From Dipteris shenzhenensis (taxonomy: Eukaryota; Polypodiophyta; Polypodiopsida; Gleicheniales): a stretch of DNA of 64,000 nt. The stretch is taken from the NCBI GenBank assembly GCA_047967505.1, contig CM106539.1. One strand, given 5' to 3'. Below, in pieces: positions 19,181 to 32,639 of this stretch. A program made the position numbers and the translations under genes. Under the pieces are notes generated by a model. That model worked only from the letters and a program-made list of their open reading frames with translations. It did no database searches and was not told the origin of the DNA. Positions within the stretch are counted from its first letter, which is position 1. Each line of letters starts with the position of its first letter.

Positions 19181-22015
19181 GAGATTGTCCCATCGCCTTT
19201 GGCACGCCTAGTGAAATTTTCACCTTGTTCAAAGTTCTAAGCTTGCCAATAATCCCATACTAAGTGTTTGACATTTAGGCCACAATGTGCCTGATTAAAT
19301 AGGTTCGCTAAAACATCTTTCTATGATAAGAGATACATATAAGTTCAACTAACAAGATTAAGTCATGAATAAAGCATCAATGACATTTTGTCTTTATCAA
19401 TTCCAAATATAGTTTACAGGATATTGTATCATGAAAGCGTGTCCTAGAGGATTGGCGTCAATATAACGATGCAACTTGCTTGGCATAGAAGTGTCAAACT
19501 CTAGAAAATGGACATTCAAAATCTCATTCATAAGACCAGCCATTATTGCTTTTTCAAGATGAAGAGAATAATCCTTAGTTGGGATTGTGTCAATGTGCTT
19601 TAACGTTAAGCTATGGAAGTCTCTAGCTACATACCTTGTTACCTATTTTGAAATGTCTTTAGTTAATGTTCATGCATTTGAGTGTACTCCCCAAAAAAAA
19701 AGGAAAATGATAAAGTATATGGTAAGCTAGAGCTTTGACAGATGGGACAGGGTTGACCTCATTTGCTCCTTGTATAGGGTGCCCTTCCATGGGTTGTGGG
19801 CCGTTTCATGTTTCCACGAATAAGTGTTTTAACCTCGTTGGCCAAGATCGGCGTCAAACTTAATACTAGAATGGTCCATGGGAGCGGGTTCAAGCCTCTC
19901 AATGAGCTTGATTCCAAGTAAAATGAACTCGAGAAGGAAACAACGTAAGAGCTTTACCAAGGTGAATGTGCATTTCATTGCTTTAGCCCTCGTACGCACT
20001 TCCGCAAGTGGTAGGTCATTCCTTAGCTCTTTATGCAACTGGATTTTTTAAGGCTCACTAGGTAGCAGCGACGGTGTGGAGGAAAGGGGAGGAAGAGAAC
20101 ATGCTAATCGAGCATTCGTTTAGTATTAATGAAGGGCCATGTCACCTCTGCGGCTTATGAATTTATTCACTTTGCATGTTGTTATCGACTGAGGTTTGCT
20201 AACGACTGCAGCATCCCAGATATTCACAAGACGGAGCTCCTGGGATGGCACAACCCCGAAAAGAGAGCCCATGGTTCGCTTCAAAGGAGAATTTTGCTTA
20301 AGATAAGAATATTAAAGTCTACATTTCATTCTTCGAGTACGAGCTTACGGGGACGGAAAGTCTACCATGTGGGCAGTATCAGCCTCAGAAGACGACGCCT
20401 ACGCCTGTAACACAACACTGTATAGGCATTGTATTCCCGGCGACTCGTTATTCCGTTCTATTGAATCCTCGCTCTACTATATCGTAAACATAAACCTCAG
20501 CTTCTCGCATTTGCAGGTATACACTAGAGCTTCGAGGAGTACCTTCTTCAAAAGCTTCTAAGCTAACACCCTTCGTTCTTTGTGAGAGGTCTGCAACAGA
20601 AAATTTCGGTCAATAAAGCTAAGCTGGCCAGATATACAAAGCATAAGCATAAAGAAGGCATGATTCAATCTTCTGCGCTTGGTTAGTTTGGTTTACAGCT
20701 TACCAGAATTCACTGAACAGCATCTCAAAGCTTCCTCGACTAGAATTCACTGAACAGAGTGCAACAAACAACCGTTAAGTGTAGGATTTAAAAGTGAAGA
20801 GTCGTCATCTAGTGTGTCCACAGGAAATGCACAAAAAGATATCTTGGAAATCCTTTAAAGCTTGGAATGCAGCAATTGTTAGGAGATGAGGCGACTGGTT
20901 GTTAAACAAGGTAGTACATTATAAATTGTAGACGAAGTACTTAGTTGTGAGTTGTGATACATTTCGTGATACACTTCACTTCAATCTATATTAAATAAAG
21001 GGGGGTGTATTGTTGCTTTCAATTCAACATTCATAAGAGGAGTAGGAATGTATATGTATGTATACTTTCTCTTTGTTGCTTTCAAGGATACTTCCACTTA
21101 TACATGTAGTAATTACATCGGTTGTTGATGAGTGTACCCCCCCCTTACCTACCACTCTCACACCTCCACTACTCAACCCATTCAGTTCCTTTGCATGTAC
21201 CACTCTTTCACACCTCCACTTCTCAACCCATTCACTTCACAATTGCTTTACTTTCCCCATTACCTTTCTCAACCCTTCTACCTCATTACTTCATGATACA
21301 ATAATATTTATACCCATTCCCAGCTTTGTGTACTATACTACGTGTCTGCATTTATGTGTGTAGCAAATCGATTATTGATGCGAGACTCTGAAGGAGTGAG
21401 AGCATTTTCACTCTGATTGATCATAGCCATGCAATACAACACTTGGGATGTGCAAGGTTTGGGAGGCACGTGGAGATCTGTGTTACAGGGAACATAGAGA
21501 AAGAGGAAAAATGCTTACACAAGCACAATTCCGTTAGGCTATATAAAAAGGCACATCAATTATGTGTCTTGTATGCCATAATAAACAACAATTGCATGGA
21601 CAATCACGTGTTGATTCTCGCATTCGGACCTTGGAAAGATTCATGTTCCTATTCTTGTGTGATTTCCTTCTACTAACATAGTGCAAAAAAATACTCTTCA
21701 TCGATGTGGACTATTGTTGCTTAAGAAGGCCCTTCTCGCTCCATCTCAAGTTTGCCACCTAATCACATCTCTGGTCATCTAGCCTGTAGTGCATTCAATT
21801 GCTTGATGACCTAGCAAGTTATTAGTCCTTGATAGTAGATGGAATGTGCATGTTATAGATGCCATAAAATTTTGTTCGATGCAAATAGCATTTCGACATC
21901 ACTACAATCATTGATGACCATTAGTCTTTTAATGTTTTCATTCGCCTTTACATTTGAATTGTTAAATGCTCATATACTCATACTATGTCAATCATTAATG
22001 AATCCATAATTCAAA
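19181..22015. other. Gene-poor AT-rich region
   Basis: No protein family, RNA gene or transposon is recognised. Two stretches with more balanced composition (19,829-20,038 and 20,129-20,560) have open frames without known motifs. At 21,150-21,240 'cacctccactnctcaaccca' recurs. A short exon of an unknown host gene cannot be excluded. Confidence 0.4.
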
Positions 22016-22790
22016 AATGGATTTCAACACAAATGGGAAGGGACCCAAAAAACTTGAAAGGAACAAAACCCAAAACCTAGGAATACCGAACTGAAAGCCT
22101 AGAAGCACTGATATAAATACTTGGTATATCAAAACCTAAAGTCAGAAACAACTAGGACTGGAACTTGGGACTGTATCTTAATATTTGAAGTTTGTACCGA
22201 TTACTTGGAAGCTGGGGTGACGTAGTCTAGATTCACGAATTTGATATCTATGGTAAGTGGTACTGAACTCAAAATAATGCATCCAGCATCCATGTCCTGG
22301 AAATCTCAAAACAAGTGTCACAACAAATCTTGAAAACTATAAATTCTATAGCAAGTCAGATTCCAAACCCAAATCAAGTGACAAGATAATGAGGATCTAG
22401 CATCTGAACATGAACCTAGAACCAATACATAGTATATCCAAATCTTGGAAACCTAGAATAGGTCAAAAGAGGTTCAAGTTCCTCGGATCTAAAAATCCAA
22501 AGCAAATTAATTCTAGATTCTAGAATAGCTAACCAAAGAATCAAGGTCCAATATCCAAAACTTTTTATTTGGAAAATAAAAAAGAACCAATTTATAGTGC
22601 ATTTGGAACTTGAAATGGGTAAGAAAAGGACCTAGACACAGCAACTAGAATCTACAAATCCGAGACCCAAATACAAAGTAGTATATAATGTATATGGAAC
22701 TTGGAATAGGTAACAAGAGAATCTAGGCTCATATTTGGAACCCAAAACTAGTGGTCTTAAAACCCTAGAATTCAAACTTCCAAAACAAAT
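22016..22790 (+). repeat. Degenerate tandem repeat, ~100-bp period
   Basis: Related words recur irregularly: 'tagtatatccaaatcttgg', 'tggaacttgaaatgggta' and 'tggaacttggaataggta', each followed by a stretch like 'aagaggacctag'. The period looks like roughly 100 bp, with heavy decay. Confidence 0.45.
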
Positions 22791-22835
22791 TTGTAACCAA
22801 AATCTAAAATTGTTCTATCGATAAGTTTCTTCACA

Positions 22836-22965
22836 CGTATGTATGCACGTGCATGTGCACATGCATGGGTGTGTGTGTCTATGTGTATGCATGCACGTGT
22901 GTGTGTGTGGGTACATGCACATGTGCATGTGTTAGTGTGCCGTGCACACACATGTGTACATGCAT
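22836..22965 (+). repeat. Alternating purine-pyrimidine (GT/CA, GCAT) tract
   Basis: The tract is mostly GTGT, CACA and GCATGC words, including 'catgcacatgtgcatgtg', with few breaks of purine-pyrimidine alternation. Such DNA can adopt the Z form. Confidence 0.8.
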
Positions 22966-25784
22966 GGAAATCACTCATGAGAGAAAGTGACAATGATCTT
23001 TGGCTTTGTTGATGGTAACCTTATTGAAATTTTGGAAAGAGTAGAGAAAGAAAAAACCATAGATAACTTCAACAAAGCATCCAATCATTATGCTTATGTC
23101 AACCTTATTACTTGCATCCATCCATAAAACAAAGCTTAGTGAGAATAGAGTCCTCATGAGTATTGATAGTTTTCATAGGCCTTGACTTCTTGTTATCAGA
23201 GAGTAAAAGTACAAAACCCTAAACCCTAAACACTAAGGTACTTTGTCATGTTGAAATTTTGGCCTTAGCATCACCATATTTTAGGATTATTAAATCATTA
23301 ATAACCTAGAATCTTGCAACATGGTAACTTACATTACTATTACTAAGGAAGTTACATATAATTTTCAACCGATTTCCTACCACTTAGTTTAAGAAGGCAA
23401 AACCCATCCTAGACTTAAGCTAGTATGAAGATGTGGCATCCATAATATTTTAGTAAGTTATTTAAATTGCTTGGTGATAAAGAAGGCACAAGCATCAAGC
23501 ATAAAAAATAATATGTTTGTCATGAAGGTTTAGCAAGTCTATGACTATCTATAAATAATAGAGAAACACTCTCCATGAACTCCCAAATATAGCTCAAAAT
23601 GGAAAAAGACTATTCATAACCCATGGTTGGAAGAAGAGACCTGTTGTCCATAATATCCGAATAGATCCATGGCATTCTTATCACCATAGAAAGCCAAACC
23701 AAGAAATAAGATACAAATTTCATGAATAACTGAAGTGTACACGATGTATCCTATGGTGAATAAACGCACGATACATTACAACATGAGGAAAAGAGACAAT
23801 CGTGCAATTCTAGATTCGGTATGCCAACTTTATAATGCAATGAATTACTTATTTAAGCCCTAAATCTTTTAATGCATGCCAAATTACTATCTCAAGTTCT
23901 AGTTTAAAGCAGTCAAGGCTCATGATTGTTCATGAATTTAACATGTGAATATAACTTAAGGCCCAAAAAAAAAAAGAGAGAGATCTATGCAACTTGTCAA
24001 AGGAATAGATTTCACAATTTACTACCAATATGCCAATGTCCACCTTCCAAAGCAATAGGTCCTAGTCGTCTCATCAATTGATTGCAAGTAATGGATGATT
24101 TCTCCTAGCAAATACATTAACAACTCTCAACATCTCATGCCAAAGTGCATGGAGGATTATGATATTGTGGTTCTAAGAAGTTTAGTATCACCTTGTAAAA
24201 TACCACAAGCGATACCAAACTCGATCATTGCCTTGCAAATACTGGAGTCCTCGCCTCTTCTTGTGGGGTGTGTCTATTCACCCTGGGCATCACCATGCTC
24301 CAGAATGGATCCTACAACATCTTTCAGATTCTGCTAAACCTCTCCCTCAACCACGAGATCTTTGTTAGTGGAAATGGACCACCTAGGCCAGTGTCAAAAC
24401 TAGGGGATCCAGAGGTCCTTATGACCTCGTTGGCATGCATGCCACTAGTTAATTCTGTGATTCAGTCGGACATATGGTTAATCTCTCCATGCATATGCGA
24501 AATTTGCCAAACCAGTTCACTCCTTGTATTCACAGTGCAAATAGGTCTGTGAGCACTTTGCTAACCTACCATCCCTTGCAAGTCAATGCACGCTTGCAAA
24601 TCAGCGACAAAAATCGTAGGTCATGGTTGATTCAAATGTCGCCGTGCCCAACAATGCTAACATGAATAATGTGCCATGGGGCTCGACACCCACCTCACAT
24701 ATGTAGAAAATGTGATTAATTGTGGTTGCTAATGTATAACGCCCTAAGTGGAAGATGCTAAGAGATACACAAAGCACATACTCATGCATATGCAGAGTAC
24801 GTAGAGATAGAAGAATGTAGAATGAGACACATCTCTGTGAAATTTGAATACGTGAATAGACGTTTCTTTTGCTATAGAAGACCTTTAATTTTCTAAACAC
24901 TAGCAAATTCATTGTGAAGTAGAAAGTTGCCAAATTTGCTAGGGGGTTGATATTACCAAAATTGTACAAGATAAACTTTAAAGATCCCTTAAATCTTACA
25001 AAATGTCCAAATAAGTTGCAATTAGCTCAAAAGATGCATCTCCAAAAGTAGAACAATTTTCCTTTTTAGAATACTAACAAATTCATTATGAGAAAGTTAT
25101 GGCCAAAAGAGTGCCAAAGGGTCCAAATCTGAAAACCGTATTAATGAACGTGAAAGCTCCATAACTTCTTATGAAAATGTCCACGTGACTTTCAAATTAG
25201 TTCAAAAAATGTGCTCTTCATGATCCAAAAGACTCTTGAAACATCTTGAGGTTTCATCTCTAGAACCCTATCAAAAGAGCATACACCAAGAAAATCCTTG
25301 ATGCAAGCTCAACATTAGCATATGGAGGGAGAAAATCCTTCATACTTGCTAACATTGAAAGAGAAAATCTTTGATACATGTTAGTTCAGCCAGGAATTCT
25401 ACGTTGTTCTTGCGATCCTGCACCTAGAAAATAAATGAGAAATAGGGGCAACATATTGTTGAGGACATTATTGTCTTAAGAAAGATTGGGTCATGCATAA
25501 GCATGTTTGAGGCCCCTATAAAAAGTATCACAAATAAAACACTCAAGGGAAAGGAGTAATAAAATACTTCCAATTAAAGCCAAATTTGACGAATTATACC
25601 CTAAACACTAACTAAACCTTAGAAAATTCATAGCTTTCTCAAAAAAAAAAATTATAGGCCAAGAAATGGGCATATTAACGAAGAGAGTGAAATTTTAAGA
25701 GTTTCCTCTTTCAAGTGCTTGACATTCTAATGTACCCATCAAAAGTTATAATATTTGAAGATTTCCTTAAACCTCTCCCTACAA
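22966..25784. other. Gene-poor AT-rich region
   Basis: No gene is recognised on either strand. Two telomere-type CCCTAAA units occur at about 23,218-23,231, too few to call an interstitial telomere. Open frames here are short and lack motifs. Confidence 0.45.
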
Positions 25785-26100
25785 TTCATTTCCACCCCCC
25801 ACAATTCCTTACCACCCCTCTATAATTCCTTAAAAGCCCCTAATAGATCTTTACCACCTATGATAATCCCTTGATACCCCCCCTTTACAATTCCTTGAAC
25901 CTCTAAAATTCCTTACCATGCCTTATGATTCCATAGCCCCTACAAATCCTTACCACCTATAATTGCTTGACCCCCTCCCCTACAGATCCTCAACACTTCC
26001 TCTAGTACCTTGAGATCCTCATAAAAATCCTTGACCCCTATAAATCCTTACTCCCCCTTATGAGCACCCTCTACAATTCCTTACCACTCCCCTACATAAA
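25785..26100 (+). repeat. Degenerate ~20-bp tandem array
   Basis: The word 'acaattccttaccacccc' recurs with many variants ('tataattccttaaaagcccc', 'acaaatccttaccacctat', 'ataaatccttactccccct') across about 300 bp, roughly fourteen units. Confidence 0.75.
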
Positions 26101-26430
26101 ACCTTCCCCTCTTTTAGTTCATTTCTCCCCCCTTCTTTTTTTGCATATCCCTCTCCTTTTTTTGACCTTCTGTCTCCACGTAACCTTCTTCTCCTCCACT
26201 TCCCCTGCCTCCACCATCTCCTCCACTTCCACCACCTCCACCATCTTGTTGTTCACTTTCCCACAGCCTCTTCCTCCACCATCTTCCAGCTCTCTTTCCT
26301 CTCCTCCACTTCCACCACCTCCACCATCTTCTCCACAATCTTATCCTCCACTTCCCAAACCCTCTTCTCTGCCATCTTCTCCTCCAATTCCAACACATGC
26401 ACCATCTCCTTCTCATTTTCCGCTTCCCAA
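26101..26430 (+). repeat. Pyrimidine-rich (CTCCAC/TTCTCC) low-complexity tract
   Basis: The plus strand is almost purine-free, built of 'cttctcctccacttccacca' like words. Open frames on either strand (Pro/Ser-rich, or Trp/Arg-rich antisense) follow from the composition and are not genes. Confidence 0.85.
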
Positions 26431-28369
26431 GATTTGGACTATCCAAAAAATTTAAATCATATTCCAAGAGCACAATACAAAATCTAGGTAGAATAAAGAA
26501 AAGTTCTCATGCTGCAATATTCCTAGTTATCCACCATAAAACATGTGCCAAAATTGGTGTTCTAGAGACATATAGGTTTCTTCCATCACACATCATTATG
26601 AGAAAGACAAACTGTCACTCATTGTACATCTAGAAGACACATGCTTGCAAATGATGAAGAGAGGTACTACAAAGTTGATAATTAGTATAAAAAATATGTT
26701 ATTTTGTGGCTATAATATCTTTCAATTGAATTACCCATGTATTTGAGTTGTATCTATCCTTTTATTTACTCCAAATTCCGTTTGGAATATTTATTTGATA
26801 AGATTTTTTTTTTTGGCTAAAATATCTCTTTGAAAATTCCTCTTTTTAAGTTGAATTTGTGATGACTTGAAAAGGAGTACATGAATCGTTCTCTTAACCA
26901 CATAAGAAATTATGGTTCCATCTCCTAACATTAGTATAAATGCTCTGTTAACCATTAATATTAACTGTAATGTGTGGAGGGATTTCAAGTCATTCTTAAA
27001 TAAATTGATTTTCCTACATTTTTTACTCCAAAATAGCTTCAAGGCCTTTAGTCTCTTCAATTCCAACTTACATACTCTCAAAATTCCACAATACCAAAGA
27101 CAACCAAAATGTTAGTTGAATGACTATCAATTTACAATAATGGGATTATTGAATAGTAGGTTGAACACACACAACTCATTGACAACAACAGGAGAGGAGT
27201 AGGTTGGGTTGCTATACAAATGTGCACCTTCTTTATAATTTTAATCATATTGATATAGCATAAAAGAAGTCATAATGGGCTTCCATGAGTCCATAAGAAC
27301 ATATCCACAAGATACCCTAGATTCCATAAGGGTTCAAAGAATACCTTAACCCAAACATGTGTGCTCATATGCACCATATCTACATGTGATAGACCATACA
27401 TCAACACTCTCCTTTCATCATTGCATTCTCATCATCTAAGAGATAAAAACAACCATTGAACTTTTCAAACTTCTCTTGAGGTATGGCCTTGGTAGAGTTG
27501 TTTATACTACCTAATTCTTAGAGAAATAGAGGTTGGGTAAAGAGTCTCTAAAGTCCAATTATGCCAAATGAAGTGATATGAACAAATATCAATGTGTGTA
27601 GACTTATAGTATTTTGGCTTCTTGGCCAAAGCTATGCACTTTGGTATCAAAAAACATCACAATAGATCCATCTTAGGCTATACCAAGGTCCATGTTAGTG
27701 CAATGGCCTCATGTTGTCAATGTCTCTCCCAAGTACAGGTTCCGAGGGTGTTGGTTACCTATAGTCGTGTCACAACTCATTGTAGCATAGGTGTTCACAA
27801 GTGTAGCATAGGTCCTCGACCGGTGAGAGGTGTAGGGCTGAAGTATGGAAAGCATATATGGTGCATGTGTGGGTGATAAAGAGGGCTTGATCACAATGAT
27901 GGATGGAGACTTCCACCTCCACGGGAGTTCAAGGTTTTAGAAGGGGTTGCAGGGTTCAAAATGGGATAGGGTTGAGAGACCTATCTAGAAGCTTCAGGGT
28001 TCAGATAGGGTTACACGGTTTAGGAGGATTCCAAGGTTGAGGAGTGGAGACCTAGTCTCTGCCATGACTTCGAGGGGTAAGGGGTGAGGAGGAGGGACAA
28101 GGGGGGAGGAGGAGGAGGAGGGAGTACACGCTTAAGGAGTGCAAGGGTAAGGACACGCTAGAACACAATAGTGTAAGAAAGCATGGACGCAATGGAGATC
28201 AATCACATGAACACAATAGTGAGCTTGAACATTGAACCCTAAAGCGTGGGAGCTTTATTCCATTGAGAGATATTTATACATGTTGATCTCTACACAATCC
28301 GTAGGTACCTCCGAGGTGGGACCTCTTTTGTAAGAGACCTTTTGGACAAGAGTCCCTCCACTTTTGGGG
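26431..28369. other. Gene-poor AT-rich region
   Basis: No gene is recognised. The right part (27,900-28,140) is purine-rich with 'gggttcaggg' and 'ggaggagg' words. Confidence 0.45.
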
Positions 28370-28490
28370 GGACATTTTGGGTCTCTACACGAAGTGGGGG
28401 GGACCTTTGAGTGTCTACACAAAGTGGGGGGACCTTTTGGGTCTCTACACAAAGTGAGGGGACCTTTTGGGTCTCTACAGAAAGTGGGGG
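28370..28490 (+). repeat. 30-bp tandem repeat, four copies
   Basis: Units start at about 28,370, 28,401, 28,430 and 28,460. The consensus reads like 'ggaccttttgggtctctaca' followed by 'caaagtgggg'. There are no spacers. A CT microsatellite follows at 28,515-28,530. Confidence 0.85.
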
Positions 28491-28539
28491 AACCTCAAAA
28501 AGTGTAGGCTTTTACTCTCTCTCTCTCTCTAGATTTAGT

Positions 28540-30690
28540 ATTTCTCTCTCTAGATCCTGATTTTGCAAGTATGATTGGATCTTTTCTAGAGAGGATTTTG
28601 GCTATCCTCATTCTTTAAGTTTCATCATACCATCTTTGAGGCTCAAGATATTACAAGTGGAGCTTTGTCATTACACTCTACACACACAATGATCTCATCG
28701 TTGGTGCTCTAGAATGCACTTCTGGCCCTTGTTGCCATAGGGTTAACAACTCCCCCGGACCAATTTGATACCTGTACTCAGATTATGGTTGAGTCTGTAG
28801 ATGATGTGCTGCTGCAGTAGTTTTTACCCAATGAGTATGGTAAAGATGGCATCCGGCGATAGATGGATCGAGCTTGTTATCGATTTTTTCCTTGTAATCC
28901 ATGGACATCGTGGATTGTTTAATCAATTTTTAAGAAGCTAGTGTCAACCATTTCTTCAAACAAACACACATACTGCCCTTGAAGAGATATGGTCCTTTGA
29001 AAGAGGTGACTGTTGTTTGAACATCTATCTGTTAATTTGGGTTGAAACTGAGGTTGGGTAAATGGTCCTCAATGGTGAGGGACACCTCTAGGATTACTGC
29101 TAAAGCTTCACTACATTTTGCACTCTCCTTTGGTGTTTCATCATAACTACCTTGCATATGTGATGCATGTTTGTCCAAGGCTCTGATGAGTGTTTCTTGG
29201 CTTGTCTATTTGATCTTAAAGTTTCTATTGATTAGCGAGGAGCATCTACCTTATCTGGATCATGATGATTGGCATCCCATTGGTGGCAACAGGGTATCGC
29301 ATCAAATGTGGGATGTGTTCGAAAGGAAGATGGAGCTTGTAAGTACTCAAGAAGGTACTTTTCTTTGAACAACTTTGGTCTACGCCAAGCAAGTTGTGGC
29401 TCCAATTTGTTGCTGATGTCTAGAGTGATTTGTGCTTGGTGAATATTCATTGAAGTTTTGGAGAGGTCCCATCCTTCTCTTGATTGCGTATCTAGGTATT
29501 GCTTCCAAAATCACCAATGGGATTACCAGGCATGGGACTCCTGTCTATATCATATTGCAACTCTTGTCTATATCCTATTGCAACTCCTGTTTGGGTGTGC
29601 AATTTGGATTATCCAATTCGTGAAGCTCATTGATGGAATCATTAAAGTGCCTTCCACTCGAAACTCAAGTGAAACCTAAGGAATATGTGGTCTTGCGGGA
29701 GAGGAAGAGGTTATAGGGGACAAACTTCAAGTGGAACCAAGTAGTGAATTTGAGAAGGTAGAAGTAGGGATGTCAGTGGAATGTCGAGGGAGAGCAGGAA
29801 AAGTGGATTTTGCAACTTGATAGTCCTCAAGGGAAGGATTTTTAGGTGATGGAAAAAAGTTAGGTGTTATTGGATGATAGGAGTTAGATTCTTGGATTAG
29901 GAGGTAGTGTTGAGAGGCTTGGACGAAGAGGCATGGCAAGGAATATGGGTTAGCATGGATTTCTGGAAAGGTACGAAGGATGGTACTCGAGTTAGGGAGG
30001 GATCTGAGAAGATCAGAAAAGAGAGTGACAAGATAGGGGAGACTAGATTGAAGGTAGACCACATATTCCTCTAGTAGATCTTTGTCGCTTTTGGTAGGCA
30101 TTGTCAGCTTCAATGTAGGATTTGTTTAGCATTCATATCCTAGGGAAGTTGATGGTGATTGTTGTAGTAAGGATAGGAGTCCAACTACTACTCAAAGAGG
30201 GGGACTTCCCATCAAGCACTCATATAGAAGTATTGCATCAGGCTTTAACCGTATGAGATTTGCATGCACTGAGAGACATAACACATTTCTCTCACCTTCA
30301 TCCATCTGCTGGCATAGATCTCCGAGAGTATTTGTGCTCACTAGCCTGGTCCAATCAAGACTAAATACTGCATGTAACATCTTGATTTGCAAGTGTTTCA
30401 ACTGAATGTGTAATCTTCCTTCAAGGTGATGCTCTTGCTAGAGGACTACAACAAGCTCTTGGTATAATGTAGTGAGGCCCTATAGCAACATATTTGGTGC
30501 TAACTCCTCCACATCATCATCGGCTTGACTTAGTAGTTGAAGTTCAACTTGGAAATTATTGCCTTTTGATTTTGCAACCCTCTGCACTTTTCTTTATACT
30601 TACCCAGTGTTGAGGTGTATGCAAGCTTTAGACTATTGAATTATTGAGCTGGCTTTGGTTGCCTTGGCAATTGATCATTAAGCATGCAGA
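28540..30690. other. No recognised gene; one unassigned minus-strand open frame
   Basis: A 128-codon minus-strand open frame at 30,113-29,727 begins MKLTMPTKSDKDLLEEY and contains no motif known to me. It lies downstream, in the same orientation, of the gypsy integrase and its accessory frame, so it may be the 3' part of that element. The rest has no recognised content. Confidence 0.35.
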
Positions 30691-30699
30691 GTTGGAGTA

Positions 30700-32350
30700 T
30701 CTCTTGTTCTTGAGCATCCAATTCTTCTTTGACATTCACAAGTGTCTCCCTTGATGCTTTTCATTCCTTCTATAATGCTTGAATTTGATGCTTACCTTCT
30801 TTGAGGATGTGCTACAACTCATTGCTTATGTCTATTGTGGCATGGATTTGATCCTCTCTAAGTAGCAAGCTTTCAGTTATGTGCACCATTTCTTTTTTTA
30901 GATCATCAAAAGTGACTTGCATTTGGGAGAGGGATAACTTGGCCTCTTCCTTTCTACTCAAGGCATCATATAGCTATAGGTGTTTTTGTTGGAGAAAAGT
31001 TGTGGCTTGTTTGGCATCTTTCCTACTTTCTGCTCCAGCATTTGAACAAGGAGTTGTTGCATTTGCTCAGCCATGCTTTCCTTGAGCCTATGAATTTTAG
31101 TCTTAGCACTTTACAACTTTGTTTGGAGTGATGAGAGCATCTATCTTTCCATTTCTCTTTCCTGCTCATTTGATGCCATGGTAATAAATAACTATGACCT
31201 TTATTGCAATTGTTGGCTGTGATGTTGTATAATCTGGAATGTGCCACTGCCTTGCTTATATTGGTCATACAATTGACTCCCATGTGCCCCTGTGGAGTTT
31301 TGATCTCTTTCCTAAATAGCAATCTATTGTAGGGTGCCATTAGAGACATTTGGGGTTGTGACCCTAGAGCCATGGAGTCATCAACATTGTTGACTTGTGA
31401 TACATGAAGAGGCATACTAGTTGGCTCACTTGTAAAGTCATTGGGTGGTAGGGTCTCCTCTTGGATTTCTTCCCTCGAGTCCTTCTATTGCGGTAGCAAT
31501 ACTAAACTAAGTTGCAGGATTCTTTGGCAGAGTTCCATATTGTCATTCTCTGGAATCTATTCGGATTGTGGTGTTATCCACATTAAGAGTAGATGGTTCC
31601 CATTCTGGTGATAATATCAAATTTTCAAAGTCTTCTATTGCTTGTGTTGAGAGGGGTGTAGAGGCATCCTCTTACTGTATTGCAAACCCAATTATAATGG
31701 CCAATAGATGGGAAATGTATCTTTTGCCATTATGTGTAGTAGATACATAATTGGTCAGTAGCAAGAATATGTGTTGAGCCCAATCTTGTAGTTTTTCCCT
31801 GCCAAGGAATGTATTGACATGTAATGTTTTCTCACTCCTATATGATTGAAAATGTTAGCCAAAAACTTGGCTTCTTGCTTGCATATGGGGTCTAGAATCA
31901 TATCATGGCATATTCCCCCGCTTTGTGACTTTTTATTAGGTGGGAATAAATTCTAAATCTCAGAGAATCTAGCATTCAAATGTTTCTTTGGATATTCTTC
32001 TTGTGCCTCTAGGAATGAGAAAGCTTCCTTCATTGTGGATCTATTGAGGTAGATCTATAAGGGCTTTTCATTATACATCACTATGCCATCCTTATTCTTC
32101 TCCAATTATCTGCTTTTATATGATGTTATGAATTGACCAATGTATGCTGTCATAGCAAGTGTTGGTAAGAAGGATCTCTTGGGGATTTATTCATGCAATT
32201 TATTCATGGTGCTCAAAACATGTGGGTGCGCTATGCATGACTAGTGAGGCAGGCATTCCTCCTATATGCTTAATTTGCTAGGGAAATCATAGGATAATTT
32301 ATTCGTGGTGCTCAAAACATGTGGGTGCACCATGCATGACTAGTGAGGGG
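30700..32350 (-). pseudogene. Decayed accessory reading frame downstream of gypsy integrase, part coiled coil
   Basis: Reading leftward from 32,350, coherent protein-like sequence continues through frame changes and stops. Upstream parts include ANIFNHIGVRKHYMSIHSLA and NGKRYISHLLAIIIGFAI. A 130-codon open stretch follows (31,415-31,023). Then a Glu/Lys/Gln-rich heptad-like section (31,180-30,720) contains LSLSQMQVTFDDLKKEMVHI and ESLLLREDQIHATIDISNEL, which looks like a coiled coil. It follows the integrase in the same orientation. Some plant gypsy lineages carry an extra, sometimes envelope-like, frame at this place. The family is not recognised. A captured host gene is the alternative. Confidence 0.5.
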
Positions 32351-32639
32351 GGCATTCCTCCCATATGCTTAATTTTGCTAGGAAAATCATAGGGCAGCTA
32401 GGACTCAGTCATCACCTATGATCCCTAGGTTGAAATTGGTTGAAGCTACCTATATATGCGAAGATGTGGCCAACTGTATCACCAATGTGCAGATGGAGTG
32501 TTGCATCATCGGGTCTTGCCACAAGAATAAGCACGGTAATCACCAAGGACCAAACTGGGCCTATAGGAGCAAAATTAGCTGGCAAGATGATAGCTCAAAA
32601 ACTTCTACAAGCCATGGTGGAGTACTCTATTCAATGACT

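Noticed and set aside
23216-23232. Interstitial telomere
   Set aside because: Only two CCCTAAA units, expected by chance in a 64-kb AT-rich window.
26060-26473. Pro/Ser-rich protein (plus) or Trp/Arg-rich protein (minus)
   Set aside because: Both derive from the CTCCAC/TTCTCC low-complexity tract and have no domain.
28370-28490. CRISPR-like array of 30-bp repeats
   Set aside because: Units are directly adjacent with no spacers and diverge from each other; the setting is eukaryotic. It is a minisatellite.
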